From Lysobacter arenosi (GTDB taxonomy: Bacteria > Pseudomonadota > Gammaproteobacteria > Xanthomonadales > Xanthomonadaceae): DNA of 64,000 nt. Position numbers and translations under genes: made by a program. The notes beneath the pieces were generated by a model. It was given only the letters and a program-made list of their open reading frames with translations. It had not been told where the DNA came from and ran no database searches. This document shows positions 28,909 to 38,532 of the stretch, piece by piece (the stretch's first letter is position 1; every line of letters begins with the position of its first letter). The stretch spans positions 2,046,001 to 2,110,000 of the forward strand of contig NZ_CP071517.1 in NCBI RefSeq assembly GCF_016613475.2. Reading direction: 5' to 3'.

Positions 28909-30277
28909 ATGAGCCGGCTGGTGGTCGTCTCCAACCGAGTCGCCCTGCCCGGCGTGGACAGCGCCGGCGGTCTCGCCGTGGCTCTGCAGGCAGCGCTGGA
29001 AGAGACCGGCGGCGTCTGGTTCGGCTGGAGCGGCAAGATCGACGCCGAGCAGTCCGGCAAGACCCACGAAGTCGAGCAAGGCAACATCCGCTACGTCACC
29101 GTCGACCTGTCCAAGCGCGATCACGACGACTACTACAACGGTTTCGCCAACCGCACGCTGTGGCCGCTGCTGCATTTCCGCGTCGACCTGGTCGACTACA
29201 GCCGCGTCACCTACGCCGCCTACCGCCGGGTCAATGCACTTTTCGCCGAGAAGCTGGCGCCGCTGCTGCGCGACGACGACCCTGGTGTGGGTGCACGACT
29301 ACCACCTGATCCCGATGGCGAAGCTGCTGCGGGAGCTCGGCGTTCGCTGCAAGCTCGGCTTCTTCCTGCACGTGCCGATGCCGTCATCGGACCTGCTGGC
29401 GGCCCTGCCGCAGCACCAGCGCCTGTTCGAGGGACTGTCGTCGTACGACTTGATCGGCTTCCAGACCGGACGCGATCTGGAGCGTTTCCAGGATTACGTG
29501 CGCCTGTTCGGCCGCGGCCGCGTGATCGAGAACGGCATCCTCGAGACCGAACGTGGACGCCGCCTGCGCGCCGGCGCGTTCCCGATCAGCATCGACACCG
29601 GGCACATCGCCAGCCAGGCCGCGGTCGCCGTGAACAAGCCGGCGGTTCGACGCCTGGCGGCGAGCCTGTCCGGGCGGGCGCTGGCGATAGGAGTGGACCG
29701 CCTCGATTACTCCAAGGGACTGCCGGAACGCTTCCGCGCCTTCGGTTGCTTCCTCAAGCGACACCCCGAGCACCGCGGCAGGCTGACCTACCTGCAGATC
29801 GCGCCGGTCTCGCGCGGCGAAGTGGTCGAGTACCAGCAGCTGCGCAGCGAGCTGGAGCAACTGGCCGGGCACATCAACGGCGCCCATGCCGAGCCTGACT
29901 GGACACCGGTGCGCTACGTCAACCGCAACTACCCGCACCCGTCGTTGACCGGCTTCTACCGAATCGCCCGAGTCGGCCTGGTCACACCGCTGCGCGACGG
30001 CATGAACCTCGTCGCCAAGGAATTCGTCGCCGCGCAGAACGCCGAAGACCCCGGCGTGCTGGTGCTGTCGACCTTCGCGGGCGCCGCGCGCGAACTCGAC
30101 ACGGCGCTACTGGTGAACCCGTACGACCTCGACGGCGTCGCCGACGCCATCGCCACCGCGGTGACGATGCCGCTGGAAGAGCGGCGCGAACGCTGGCAGG
30201 CGATGATTGCCCTGCTGCGGGCGCATGACGTCACCGCGTGGCGACGCAGCTACCTCCAGGCATTGCGCGAGGGTTGA
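28909..30277 (+). CDS. otsA: Trehalose-6-phosphate synthase OtsA, frameshifted as written
   Basis: GT20 enzyme joining UDP-glucose and glucose 6-phosphate. The start is [15 protein letters not shown] at 28909. The frame breaks after LLRDDD: the expected [20 protein letters not shown] continues in the next frame, because GACCCTGG (29278-29285) has one C more than the expected GACCTGG. Later motifs are intact, for example [18 protein letters not shown] and [20 protein letters not shown]. With the extra base removed the protein has 455 residues, normal for OtsA. It is the last gene of the trehalose cluster and converges with gloA. Confidence 0.94.
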
Positions 30278-30300
30278 GCGCGCTCGACTGAAGCGCGCTC
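30276..30300. terminator. Hairpin between otsA and gloA stops
   Basis: GAGCGCG at 30276-30282 pairs with CGCGCTC at 30294-30300 around an 11-base loop. It lies between the two convergent genes and overlaps the otsA TGA. There is no T-run, so an intrinsic terminator role is uncertain. Confidence 0.4.
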
Positions 30301-30304
30301 GCCG

Positions 30305-30835
30305 TCAGACCCGCGCGGTCGGCTGCAGGATCTCGACCCAGTAGCCGTCCGGGTCCTTGATGAAGGCGATGTCCTTCATGCGGCCGTCGGTCAGGCGTTT
30401 CTGGAAGGCAACGCCCAGTTGCTCGAAGCGCGCACATGCCGCTTCGACATCCGGCACCGACACGCAGATGTGGCCAAATCCGCGCGGCTCGCTGTTGCCG
30501 TCGTGGTAGGCGAAGCCGGCGTCGTCTTCGCTGCCGTGGTTGTGGGTGAGCTCGAGCACGCCACGCTGGCCCAGCAGCCATTGGCCACGGGCCGGCTCCT
30601 CGGCCGGGATCTGCGCCGGATCGTCGACCAGCACCAGGAAGTAAAGGCTGAACTTCGCGTCGGCGAAATCGCGCCTGCGCACCAGCGTGAAGCCGAGCAC
30701 GCGCGTGTAGAAATCCAGCGACCGGGCGATGTCCTTGACCCGCAGCATCGTGTGGTTGAACACGAATTGCCGCGTGGCGGCGTCGCGCTCGGCGCTGACG
30801 CCGGGGATGGCATTGAGCTCGTCTTGCAGGGACAT
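30305..30835 (-). CDS. gloA: Lactoylglutathione lyase (glyoxalase I)
   Basis: Metalloenzyme isomerising the methylglyoxal-glutathione hemithioacetal. The product has 176 residues from ATG 30835. The metal ligands expected for the family are visible: His in FVFNHTMLRVKD, Glu in GVLELTHNHGSE, His in RGFGHICVSVPD and Glu near the end in YWVEILQPT. The longer N-terminus and inserted EDDAGFAYHDGN loop match the eukaryote/Xanthomonas-type zinc glyoxalases rather than the short E. coli nickel form. It stands alone, convergent with otsA. Confidence 0.94.
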   Translation of the reverse strand: MSLQDELNAIPGVSAERDAATRQFVFNHTMLRVKDIARSLDFYTRVLGFTLVRRRDFADAKFSLYFLVLVDDPAQIPAEEPARGQWLLGQRGVLELTHNHGSEDDAGFAYHDGNSEPRGFGHICVSVPDVEAACARFEQLGVAFQKRLTDGRMKDIAFIKDPDGYWVEILQPTARV

Positions 30836-30895
30836 CGTCGTCGTACTCGTACACGGGGGAAGCATGATTCTAATCGCGGCGCGCCGGGCAAATGC

Positions 30896-32509
30896 TCAGT
30901 GCGCGGCATCCTGGTCGCTCGCCACGGGCACGGCATCGCGCTGCAACGACAGCAGCGCCAGCAGCGTCGCAAGCGCCACGTAGGCACCCGCGAACTGCCA
31001 CGACAGCACGCGCGGCAGGCCTTCCAGCGTCCATGGCCAATAGATGCCGCCCTGCGGATGCACGGAGTGGATCAGGCCGAACAGGGTCAGCGCCGCGCCC
31101 GCCAGCAGGAATGCACTGGCGCGGAGCAGGCGCCCGTCGACCATCGCCGCCACCGCCGAGGTCCAGATCATCGCGGTGATGATGAAGCCGTTGCCGAGGG
31201 TGATGATCACCGCCATCTCCGGCAGTCCGTGGCCGTCGCTGGTCGTCATCAGGCGGGCGAAATTCTCCGGCGCGATCCAGCCCGGGTTGCCGACCTTGAT
31301 CGCCAGCATGTACGCCACCGACGGCAGGAAGCCCAGCACCATCGCCGTGGCATGCCGCCTTGGCGTGGCCTGGAACGCCTGCGTGGTGATGTCGAGTGCG
31401 ACGTAGACGATGATCGGCGCCAGCACCGCCAGCGGCAGCCACTGCACCAGGCCGGAGACCAGGCCGAGCATGCCGCCCAGGCCGATGAACAAGCCGGTCA
31501 GCAGCGTGTAGCCGGTGCGCGCGCCCATGTGCTTGTACGCGGGCTGGCCGATGTAGGGCGTGGTCTGCGCGACGCCACCGCAGAAGCCGGCGACCAGCGT
31601 CGAGAAGGCTTCTGCAAGGAGGATGTCGCGGGTGCGGTAATCGTCGCCGGCAGCGCGCGCGCTTTCGCTGACGTTGATGCCGCCGACCACCATCAGCAGG
31701 CCGAACGGCAACAGCAGCGGCAGGTAAGGCACCGTCGACGGCAGACCTTCGATGAAGCCCAGCGTCGGCCACGGCAGCACCAGCCGCAACGGCGCCAGCT
31801 CAGGCCAGTGGAAGCCCGGCGCAAGACCGGCCGCACCGAGCGAGTAATAGAGGACCGTGCCGAACACGAACGCGACGAACACGCCCGGCAAACGCACCGG
31901 CAAGCGGCCCTTGGCGATCAACACGTACAGCAACAGGCCGAGCGTGACGAAGCCGACGACCGGCGAGCGCAGCGCCTCCACCAGCGGCAGGAAGCCCATC
32001 AGCACCAGCGCGATGCCGGCGATCGAACCGAGCAGGCCCGCGCGCGGAATCAGGCGCGTGACCGCATCGCCGGCGAACGACAGGATGAACTTGAGCACGC
32101 CCATCACCACCAGTGAGGCCATGCCCAGCTGCCAGGTGGCGATCGCCGCGGCCTGCTCGTCCATGCCCTGCTGCTTGAAGGCGACGAACGCCGGGCCCAG
32201 GACCAGCAGCGCCATGCCGATGCTGGTCGGTGCATCCAGGCCGAGTGGCATCGAGGTGACATCGTCGCGGCCGGTCCGCGCCGCCAGCCTGCGGCCCATC
32301 ACGGTGTAGATGAGGTTGCCCACCAGCACGCCGAACGCCGTGCCCGGGAACATCCGCGCGAACACGACTTCAGCGGGGAAGCCGAAGATGCCGATCAGCG
32401 CGGCGGCGATGAATCCCAGGATCGAGAGGTTGTCGACGACCAGGCCAAAGAAGCCATTGAGGTCGCCTGCGACGAACCAGCGGCGGGGAGTTGCTTGCGG
32501 GGTGGCCAA
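30896..32509 (-). CDS. NCS2 family purine/pyrimidine-type permease
   Basis: Inner-membrane permease of the nucleobase-cation symporter 2 family with about 12-14 helices, 537 residues from the proposed start. Text such as RWFVAGDLNGFFGLVVDNLS, MPLGLDAPTSIGMALLVLG and TTPYIGQPAYKHMGARTGYT resembles the AzgA/xanthine-uracil branch. The substrate cannot be set by eye. The start is a choice: TTG 32509 has GGAG eight bases upstream and begins MATPQATPRRW. ATG 32590 adds 27 residues and lacks a good site. No operon partner. Confidence 0.82.
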   Translation of the reverse strand: MATPQATPRRWFVAGDLNGFFGLVVDNLSILGFIAAALIGIFGFPAEVVFARMFPGTAFGVLVGNLIYTVMGRRLAARTGRDDVTSMPLGLDAPTSIGMALLVLGPAFVAFKQQGMDEQAAAIATWQLGMASLVVMGVLKFILSFAGDAVTRLIPRAGLLGSIAGIALVLMGFLPLVEALRSPVVGFVTLGLLLYVLIAKGRLPVRLPGVFVAFVFGTVLYYSLGAAGLAPGFHWPELAPLRLVLPWPTLGFIEGLPSTVPYLPLLLPFGLLMVVGGINVSESARAAGDDYRTRDILLAEAFSTLVAGFCGGVAQTTPYIGQPAYKHMGARTGYTLLTGLFIGLGGMLGLVSGLVQWLPLAVLAPIIVYVALDITTQAFQATPRRHATAMVLGFLPSVAYMLAIKVGNPGWIAPENFARLMTTSDGHGLPEMAVIITLGNGFIITAMIWTSAVAAMVDGRLLRASAFLLAGAALTLFGLIHSVHPQGGIYWPWTLEGLPRVLSWQFAGAYVALATLLALLSLQRDAVPVASDQDAAH

Positions 32510-32623
32510 GGCATTGGCTCCAAGGGTGATCGGGGCATCGTAGCCGAGCGACCGGCCGGGCTGGCATGAGCTTTCGTTCTTACGCACCAACTCATCGCGT
32601 CGCCCGACGGTGTTGGGCCGCCC

Positions 32624-33092
32624 TCAGAACGAAACCTCCACCGCCTGCCGCGCCCACAGCACCGACTCGTGCCCGCTCGCGCGTTTCCACGCCAGCCGGA
32701 TCGCCTCGATGTCGTTGCGCTGCCCGGCGCTGTCTTCGTGCAGCACCACCAGCACCTTGCAGCGCTGGCGCACCAGTCGCCCCTGGTCCTTGAAGCGCCA
32801 CTGCCCGTAACCATCGAGCACGGTCAGTCCATCGGGAAAGCGCGGCGTGACCTCGCGATCGAGAAAGTCGCGCCACTTGCCTTCATCGACGGTGTCGCTG
32901 CCATCCTCGTTGCCCACGGCGAAGTACAGCTCGCTGCGAATCCAGCCGGCGGCCTGCGCGGGACGCGCCGCATCGCCCTGCATCGCCGAGGTGGTGCCGC
33001 CCTTGCTGTCCAGGGCCCGCGCAGCCTGACAGGCACAGCGCCGCAACGACCATCGCCGCGTGCATGCCACCGCGAGCGGGCCGCATCGTCAT
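32624..33092 (-). CDS. DUF3574 lipoprotein, frameshifted as written
   Basis: Predicted lipoprotein: ATG 33092, MTMRPARGGMHAAMVVAALC then LSGC as lipobox. The frame then slips. The rest reads in the next frame as DSKGGTTSAMQGD, IRSELYFAVGNEDG, WRDFLDREVTPRFPDGLTV and DGYGQWRF, which is the DUF3574 pattern, ending ARQAVEVSF. Plus strand CCAGGG at 33010-33015 has one G more than CCAGG. Removing it gives 155 residues. Function unknown. The ATG overlaps the DCC stop as ATGA, so the two are coupled. Probably an intact gene with a sequence error. Confidence 0.78.
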
Positions 33093-33509
33093 GGCAGGAA
33101 CCGGGACGCCTGTTGCGGCGTCGGCACCAGGCATTGCTCGTGGCGACCAAACCAGCGATAGCGATTGCGGGCGGCATGGCGGTAGAGCGGATCACGGACG
33201 AACCTTGGCACCAGGCGCATCGCGCCGGCCAGTCGCCAGGCGCCGCCCAGGCCCTGGAGCACGCGCGCGATCGCATCGGTATCGGTCCCAGGCACGGTCG
33301 CCGTCGACCAGCAGGAACGACACCGGATCGTCGGGATCCAGACCGTGCGTCGCCAGCAGCTCGCGACCGCTCACCGTCTGCATCGCGGCGAAGCGATAGC
33401 GTCCCTCACGATCGTGCCGCAACAGGAAATCCACCCAGCCGTTGCAGAGCACGCACACGCCATCGAAGACGACTACCGCGCCGCTGTCGGGACCTGATTC
33501 AATCGACAT
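33089..33509 (-). CDS. DCC family thiol-disulfide oxidoreductase-like protein, frameshifted as written
   Basis: DUF393 (DCC) protein. The signature FDGVCVLCNGWVDFLLRHD starts near residue 15, with Cys19 and Cys22 in a thioredoxin-like CxxC. After DPVSFLLVDGDRAW the frame is lost. The continuation TDTDAIARVLQGLGG, then AMRLVPRFVRDPLYRHAARN and YRWFGR, lies in the next frame and is typical for the family. Plus strand CCCAGG at 33287-33292 has one C more than CCAGG. Corrected length is 139 residues. The start overlaps the DUF4166 end by 11 bases, and the stop overlaps the lipoprotein start. Confidence 0.82.
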
Positions 33510-34050
33510 CCAGCCATCCCCGGTAGTGCACCACCAGGCCCACCCACGGCAGCCTGGCGGCAACATCGAAACGATAGCGGTGGTCGCGCTCGTACTCGCG
33601 CGCCGTCACGCCCGCAAACCAGCGCAGCGGTAGCGGCAGGCCAAGCGCGCTGACCCTGGCGACATGCCAGACCACGGCCGCGCCTGCGCCGGGCAACTGC
33701 TCGACATCGAGACGAAAGGCAAAGCGCAGCAGGCCCAGGCGTTCGCGCAGCAGGGAATCGTGTGCCCACAGGCGCGAACGCATCGCCTTGCCGGCGAAGA
33801 CGCGCGCCCAGCGCTCGCCCTTCGCGTCGGCGTCAATCTCGACCTTGATCGTGCCGCGCCCGGGCGCCGGCAATCGCGCCGCCCAGGCGCACAGGCGCGA
33901 CAGCATCCCGCCCCCGCGGTCGACTTCGACCTTGCCGTGGTAGCGCCTGCAGCCGCTGCGATCATGCAGCGCGCGCAGCGTCGGCGGCAGCTGGTCGAAC
34001 CGCGCCGCGAGAAGTTGTCGGTACAACGACGGCGACGCGACTGTATTCAT
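33499..34050 (-). CDS. DUF4166 domain protein
   Basis: A 183-residue cytosolic protein from ATG 34050. Conserved-looking features are LPPTLRALHDRSGCRRYHGK near the start, WARVFAGKAMRSRLW in the middle, and VSALGLPLPLRWFAGV and VGLVVHYRGWLDVD near the end, the pattern of DUF4166. Biochemical function is unknown. The ATG overlaps the stop of the laccase-domain gene as ATGA and its own end overlaps the DCC gene, so it is translated as part of a coupled group with rluD at its head. Confidence 0.8.
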   Translation of the reverse strand: MNTVASPSLYRQLLAARFDQLPPTLRALHDRSGCRRYHGKVEVDRGGGMLSRLCAWAARLPAPGRGTIKVEIDADAKGERWARVFAGKAMRSRLWAHDSLLRERLGLLRFAFRLDVEQLPGAGAAVVWHVARVSALGLPLPLRWFAGVTAREYERDHRYRFDVAARLPWVGLVVHYRGWLDVD

Positions 34051-34808
34051 CGTCCTGGCTCTATCCAGATCAGGGAGGCCATGCGCCCACCGCGCTGGTC
34101 GCGACGATGGGAGAAGAAGCGGTCCGGTTCGGCGATCGTACACAGGCCGCCGCCGTGGATCCGGCTGCCATCGATGCCGACGGCCCCGAGCCGGCGCCGC
34201 GCCAGGGCGTACAGGTCCACGCGCCAGTGGTGCGGGCGGGTGCTGACGAAGGCGCTGCCGGCACTCCAGTCGCGCGAAACGAAGGCATCAAAGACCTCTT
34301 CGCCGATCTCGTAGTGCTGCGGACCGGCCGCGGGGCCAAGCCAGGCATGCAGCCGTTGCGGCGCGGAATGCATGGCCGCCACGGTGTTCTCGAGGACACC
34401 GCCGACCAGGCCGCGCCATCCCGCATGCGCCGCGCCGATTTCGCTGCCGTCGTCCGTGCAGAACAACACGGGCATGCAGTCGGCGGTGAGGATGGACAGG
34501 ACGGTGCCGGGCGTCGAGCTGACCGAAGCATCCGCTTCGGGTTCGTCGTCCTCAAGCCGATCCCCGTCGAATCGGACGACGTCGACGCCATGCACCTGTC
34601 GCACCCAGCGAGGCGGCGACGGCAACTTCGCCGCTTCGTGCAGCAGCGCGCGATTGCGAAGCACCGCTTCGGCCTCGTCGCCTGCGCGCAAGCCCAGGTT
34701 CAAATGATCGAACGGCGCCTTCGACACCCCAAGTCCGTGCCGAAGCGTGGTGAAGGCCCGTACCGATGCCGGCAGCGGCCATTGCGCTTCCAGCCAGGGG
34801 GCCGCCAC
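34047..34808 (-). CDS. pgeF: Peptidoglycan editing factor PgeF (YfiH, laccase-domain)
   Basis: Multicopper-polyphenol-oxidase-fold protein. E. coli YfiH removes misincorporated L-Ser from UDP-MurNAc precursors. The product has 253 residues from GTG 34808, with GGGAG eight bases upstream and two bases after the rluD stop. The metal-site residues are His in WVRQVHGVDVV, Cys in LTADCMPVLF and His in IGAAHAGWRGLVGG. Placement after rluD is the widely conserved arrangement, which supports the GTG start over any upstream codon inside rluD. Confidence 0.9.
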   Translation of the reverse strand: MAAPWLEAQWPLPASVRAFTTLRHGLGVSKAPFDHLNLGLRAGDEAEAVLRNRALLHEAAKLPSPPRWVRQVHGVDVVRFDGDRLEDDEPEADASVSSTPGTVLSILTADCMPVLFCTDDGSEIGAAHAGWRGLVGGVLENTVAAMHSAPQRLHAWLGPAAGPQHYEIGEEVFDAFVSRDWSAGSAFVSTRPHHWRVDLYALARRRLGAVGIDGSRIHGGGLCTIAEPDRFFSHRRDQRGGRMASLIWIEPGR

Positions 34809-34810
34809 GC

Positions 34811-35785
34811 TCAGCGCTCCCGCTCGGCCGCCGCGACGGTGTCGTCGTGCAGTGCGCGAACCAGATCGCGCAGGTCCTGCGGCACCGGCGCGGTGCAGCG
34901 CACCGGCTCGCCGGTGACCGGGTGCGAGAACTCCAGCGTCTCGGCATGCAGGGCCTGGCGCTTGAAACCGCGCAGCGTCGCGATCAGTTCCTCGGTCGCG
35001 CCCTTGGGCAGCTTCAACGGGCCGCCGTACAGCGGGTCGCCGACGATGGGGTGCTTGAGGTGGGCCATGTGCACGCGGATCTGATGGGTGCGGCCGGTTT
35101 CCAGGCGGCACTCCAGCAGCGTGTGCGCGCGGAACCGCTCGCGCAGGCGGAAGTGCGTGACCGCATCGCGGCCGTCCTCGCGCACGGCCATGCGGATGCG
35201 GTCGCGCGGGTGGCGGTCGATCGGCGCATCGGCCGTCCCGCCCGACACCAGCGACCCGAGCACCACGGCCACGTATTGGCGATGGACCTCGCGCGAGGAC
35301 AGCTGCTCGATCAGCGCGGTATGCGCCGGCAGGGTCCGCGCGACCACCATGACGCCGGAGGTGTCCTTGTCGAGGCGATGGACGATGCCGGCCCGGGGCA
35401 AGGTATTGAGTGAGGCGTCCCGGTGCAGCAGGGCATTGACCAGGGTGCCGGCCGGATTGCCCGCGCCGGGGTGGACCACCAGCCCGGCCGGCTTGTTGAT
35501 GACGATGACGTGCTCGTCCTCATAAAGGACGTCCAGGGCGATGTCCTCGGGCTCGGAATGGGTCTGGACCTCGAGGGCGGCATTGAGGGTGACCGCCTCG
35601 CCGCCACGGACCGGATCGCGCGGGCGGACTTCGCGGCCGTCCAGGAGGGCGTCGCCGGACTTGATCCACGCCGCCAGGCGGGAACGGGAGAAATCGGGGA
35701 AAAGCTCGGCCAGGACCGCGTCGAAGCGGCGCCCGGCGGCGCTGTCCGGGACGGTGGCATGCAGGGGCGTGGCGGGGATGGTCAT
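34811..35785 (-). CDS. rluD: 23S rRNA pseudouridine synthase RluD
   Basis: Makes pseudouridines in helix 69 of 23S rRNA. The product has 324 residues from ATG 35785. An N-terminal S4 domain ([20 protein letters not shown], then [10 protein letters not shown]) is followed by the RluA-type catalytic domain with HRLDKDTSG at 136-144 (Asp139 catalytic) and [13 protein letters not shown]. Upstream in-frame sequence reaches past the divergent bamD start and is not coding. It heads a minus-strand group of overlapping genes (pgeF, DUF4166, DCC, DUF3574). In other bacteria it is also paired divergently with bamD. Confidence 0.95.
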   Translation of the reverse strand: MTIPATPLHATVPDSAAGRRFDAVLAELFPDFSRSRLAAWIKSGDALLDGREVRPRDPVRGGEAVTLNAALEVQTHSEPEDIALDVLYEDEHVIVINKPAGLVVHPGAGNPAGTLVNALLHRDASLNTLPRAGIVHRLDKDTSGVMVVARTLPAHTALIEQLSSREVHRQYVAVVLGSLVSGGTADAPIDRHPRDRIRMAVREDGRDAVTHFRLRERFRAHTLLECRLETGRTHQIRVHMAHLKHPIVGDPLYGGPLKLPKGATEELIATLRGFKRQALHAETLEFSHPVTGEPVRCTAPVPQDLRDLVRALHDDTVAAAERER

Positions 35786-35864
35786 CGGAGGGGAAGGATT
35801 CAGGGCTGCCGCGCAGGGGCTGCTATTATCCGACCTTCGTACCTTCGGCGCCCGTGTATCTGCC

Positions 35865-36710
35865 ATGACCCTACGCTCTGCCCCTTCGCGCCTGCTGGCG
35901 CTGCTGCTGATCGTCGCTTTTGCTGGAGTGGGCTGTAGCAAGTTCAAAGACAAGGACGCCGATGAGGGCGTGCCGGTCGAGCAGCTCTACGAGAAAGCCC
36001 ACAAGTCGATGACCAACGGCAACTGGGCCGCGGCCGAGACCACGTTCAAGCGCCTGGTCGCCCAGTACCCGTACGGCCCCTACACCGAGCAGGCGCTGGT
36101 GGAGACTGCCTACGCCCAGTACAAGTCGGGCAAGCACGATGACGCGATCAGCAGCATCGACCGCTTCATCCGCACCTACCCGACGCACAAGAACATCGCG
36201 TACATGTACTACCTGCGCGGTCTGTCGAACTCCAGCCGCGACACGGTGTTCCTGCAGCAGGTCTGGACGCTCGACGCCAGCCGCCGCGACCTGGCCACCC
36301 CGCTGCAGGCGTTCAACGACTTCTCGATCGTCGCCGACCGCTACCCGAACAGCCGCTACGCCGAGGATGCGCGCAGCCGCATGCGCGGCCTGCGCGACAT
36401 GTTCGCCCGCCACGAGCTCGACACCGCCCTGTACTACCTGCGTCGCACCGCCTATGTCGGTGCGATCGAGCGCGCCAAGTACCTGCTCGAGACCTACCCG
36501 CAGAGCCAGTACCAGAACGATGCCGTCGCCACCCTGGCCGCGGCCTACGAGGGCCTGGGCAACCAGACGCTGGCCGCCGACGCCAAGCGCGTGCTGCAGC
36601 AGAACGAGCCGAACCACCCGTACCTGACCGGCAAGTGGCCGGACTACCCGAGCAATTTCCGCAAGCTCAACCCGTTCGCGGGCGAGAAGTCGGCGCTGGA
36701 CAACGACTGA
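35865..36710 (+). CDS. bamD: Outer membrane assembly lipoprotein BamD
   Basis: Essential lipoprotein of the BAM complex that inserts outer-membrane beta-barrels. The product has 281 residues. The signal peptide [15 protein letters not shown] ends at lipidated Cys24. Five TPR units follow ([60 protein letters not shown]). TATTAT at 35824-35829 may be the -10 element of its promoter. It is divergent from rluD, 79 bases between starts, and ends in a strong terminator shared with nadE. Confidence 0.95.
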   Translation: MTLRSAPSRLLALLLIVAFAGVGCSKFKDKDADEGVPVEQLYEKAHKSMTNGNWAAAETTFKRLVAQYPYGPYTEQALVETAYAQYKSGKHDDAISSIDRFIRTYPTHKNIAYMYYLRGLSNSSRDTVFLQQVWTLDASRRDLATPLQAFNDFSIVADRYPNSRYAEDARSRMRGLRDMFARHELDTALYYLRRTAYVGAIERAKYLLETYPQSQYQNDAVATLAAAYEGLGNQTLAADAKRVLQQNEPNHPYLTGKWPDYPSNFRKLNPFAGEKSALDND

Positions 36711-36734
36711 TCGGGTCGACGGTACCGCAACAAG

Positions 36735-36765
36735 AAAACGCCGCCTCCGGGCGGCGTTTTTGTTT
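36735..36765. terminator. Bidirectional intrinsic terminator, bamD / nadE
   Basis: AAAACGCCGCC (36735-36745) pairs with GGCGGCGTTTT (36750-36760) around a four-base loop, followed by TGTTT. The mirror A-run lets it serve the convergent nadE as well, whose stop is at 36771. Confidence 0.9.
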
Positions 36766-36770
36766 GAGGC

Positions 36771-38405
36771 CTATCCCCGATACCCGTTGCTGATCGGATA
36801 GCGCCGCTCGCGTCCAAACGCACGCCGCGACACCTTCGGTCCCGGCGCCGACTGGTGCCGCTTCCACTCGCTGATTCGCACGAGGCGCAATACGCGTTCT
36901 ACCGTGGCCGCATCGAACCCGGCCGCGACGATCTCGTCATACGACTGTTCCTGGTCGACGTAGCGCAGCAGGATGGCGTCGAGCACGTCGTACGGCGGCA
37001 GCGAGTCCTGGTCCTTCTGGTTCTCGCGCAGCTCCGCCGACGGCGGACGATCGATCACCGCCTGCGGGATGACCTCGTCACCGACCGTATTGCGCCAGCG
37101 CGCCAGCGCGAACACTTCCGACTTGTACAGGTCCTTCAGCGGCGCATAACCGCCGCACATGTCGCCGTAGATGGTGGCGTAACCGACCGCGTACTCGCTC
37201 TTGTTGCCGGTGGTCAGCAGCAGGCCGCCGAACTTGTTGCTCATCGCCATCAGCAGCGCGCCGCGCGTGCGCGACTGCAGGTTCTCTTCGGTGGTGTCGA
37301 CCGGGCGATCGCCGAAATGCTCGGCCAGCGCATCGAGGTACCCCTCGAACGGCTTCTCGATCGGCAGCGTCAGCAGGCGCACGCCCTGCGTCCTGCACTG
37401 CTCTTCGGCCAGGTCGTTGGACAGGTCGGCGGTGTAGCGCGACGGCATGCGCACCGCGGTGACGTTCTCGGCACCGATCGCATCGACGGCAATGGCCAGC
37501 ACCAGCGACGAATCGATGCCACCGGACAGCCCCAGCCAGACCTTCTCGAAGCCGTTCTTGCGGCAATAGTCGCGCGTGCCGCGCACCACGGCGCGCCAGG
37601 CCAGCGCGTCGCGGCTCTCGTCACCATCCTCCATCCACTCCACCGCATTGAAGCGGCGCGAATCCGGGTCGAAATCCACCACCAGCCACTGGTCGGTGAA
37701 GGCCGCGGCCGCCGGGTGCACGGTGCCGTCGCCATCGGCGACGACCGAACCACCGTCGAACACCAGCGCATCCTCGCCGCCGACGACGTTGAGGTAGACC
37801 AGGCCAACGCCGGTTTCCTGCACGCGCTGCGCCAGCAGGTGGTCGCGCTCGGCGTGCTTGTCGCGCTCGAACGGCGAGGCATTGGGCACCAGCACCAGTT
37901 CCGCGCCACCGGCGACGGTGCTGGCCAGTGGCTCGGGGAACCACAGGTCCTCGCAGATGATCAGACCCACCTGGACGCCGTCGACATCGAACACGCAGTC
38001 CTCGCGGTCGGGATCGACATCGAAGTAACGCCGCTCGTCGAAAACCGCGTAATTGGGCAGCTCACGCTTGCGATAAGTGTGCGAAACATGGCCGTCGCGC
38101 AGCACGCTGGCGGCGTTGTAGACCACGCTTCCGGCCGCCTGCGGCCAGCCGACGACGGCAACGATGCCCTGGGTGGATGCGGCGATGCGATGGATCGCGG
38201 CTTCGCAGTCGGCGAGGAAACCCGGTCGCAGCAGCAGGTCTTCCGGTGGATAGCCGCTGAGCGCCAGCTCGGGGAACAGCACGACGTCGGCACCGTACTC
38301 GTCGCGCGCCTGCGCGATCATCTGCGCAATGCGTTCGGCGTTCTGATGAACCGCACCGACCGGAAAATCGAACTGGGCCAGTGCGAGGCGAAGAGGATTG
38401 GACAT
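36771..38405 (-). CDS. nadE: Glutamine-dependent NAD+ synthetase
   Basis: Two-domain enzyme making NAD from deamido-NAD with glutamine as nitrogen source. The product has 544 residues. The N-terminal nitrilase-type glutaminase has catalytic Glu in LFPELALSGYPPEDLL, Lys in TYRKRELPNY and Cys in GLIICEDLWF. The C-terminal synthetase has the PP-loop LGLSGGIDSSLVLAIA and the family text NKSEYAVGYATIYGDMCGG. Intact, with the standard fusion length. It is transcribed convergently with bamD. About 125 bases upstream of it, toward sucD, hold a palindrome-rich spacer and the sucCD terminator. Confidence 0.96.
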   Translation of the reverse strand: MSNPLRLALAQFDFPVGAVHQNAERIAQMIAQARDEYGADVVLFPELALSGYPPEDLLLRPGFLADCEAAIHRIAASTQGIVAVVGWPQAAGSVVYNAASVLRDGHVSHTYRKRELPNYAVFDERRYFDVDPDREDCVFDVDGVQVGLIICEDLWFPEPLASTVAGGAELVLVPNASPFERDKHAERDHLLAQRVQETGVGLVYLNVVGGEDALVFDGGSVVADGDGTVHPAAAAFTDQWLVVDFDPDSRRFNAVEWMEDGDESRDALAWRAVVRGTRDYCRKNGFEKVWLGLSGGIDSSLVLAIAVDAIGAENVTAVRMPSRYTADLSNDLAEEQCRTQGVRLLTLPIEKPFEGYLDALAEHFGDRPVDTTEENLQSRTRGALLMAMSNKFGGLLLTTGNKSEYAVGYATIYGDMCGGYAPLKDLYKSEVFALARWRNTVGDEVIPQAVIDRPPSAELRENQKDQDSLPPYDVLDAILLRYVDQEQSYDEIVAAGFDAATVERVLRLVRISEWKRHQSAPGPKVSRRAFGRERRYPISNGYRG

Positions 38406-38474
38406 CTCGATGCCACCTGCTCTTGTAGCCCTCCCCTACTGCGGAGAGGGCTGGGGATAGAGCTTCATTCTCCC

Positions 38475-38508
38475 AGAAAAAGAAAAAGGCCACCCGAAGG
38501 TGGCCTTT
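38475..38508 (-). terminator. Intrinsic terminator of sucCD
   Basis: Read on the minus strand, AAAGGCCACC (38508-38499) pairs with GGTGGCCTTT (38494-38485) around loop TTCG and is followed by TTCTTTTTCT. It begins 24 bases after the sucD stop. Confidence 0.93.
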
Positions 38509-38532
38509 CTCACAACGCTTGCAACGAGCGAA

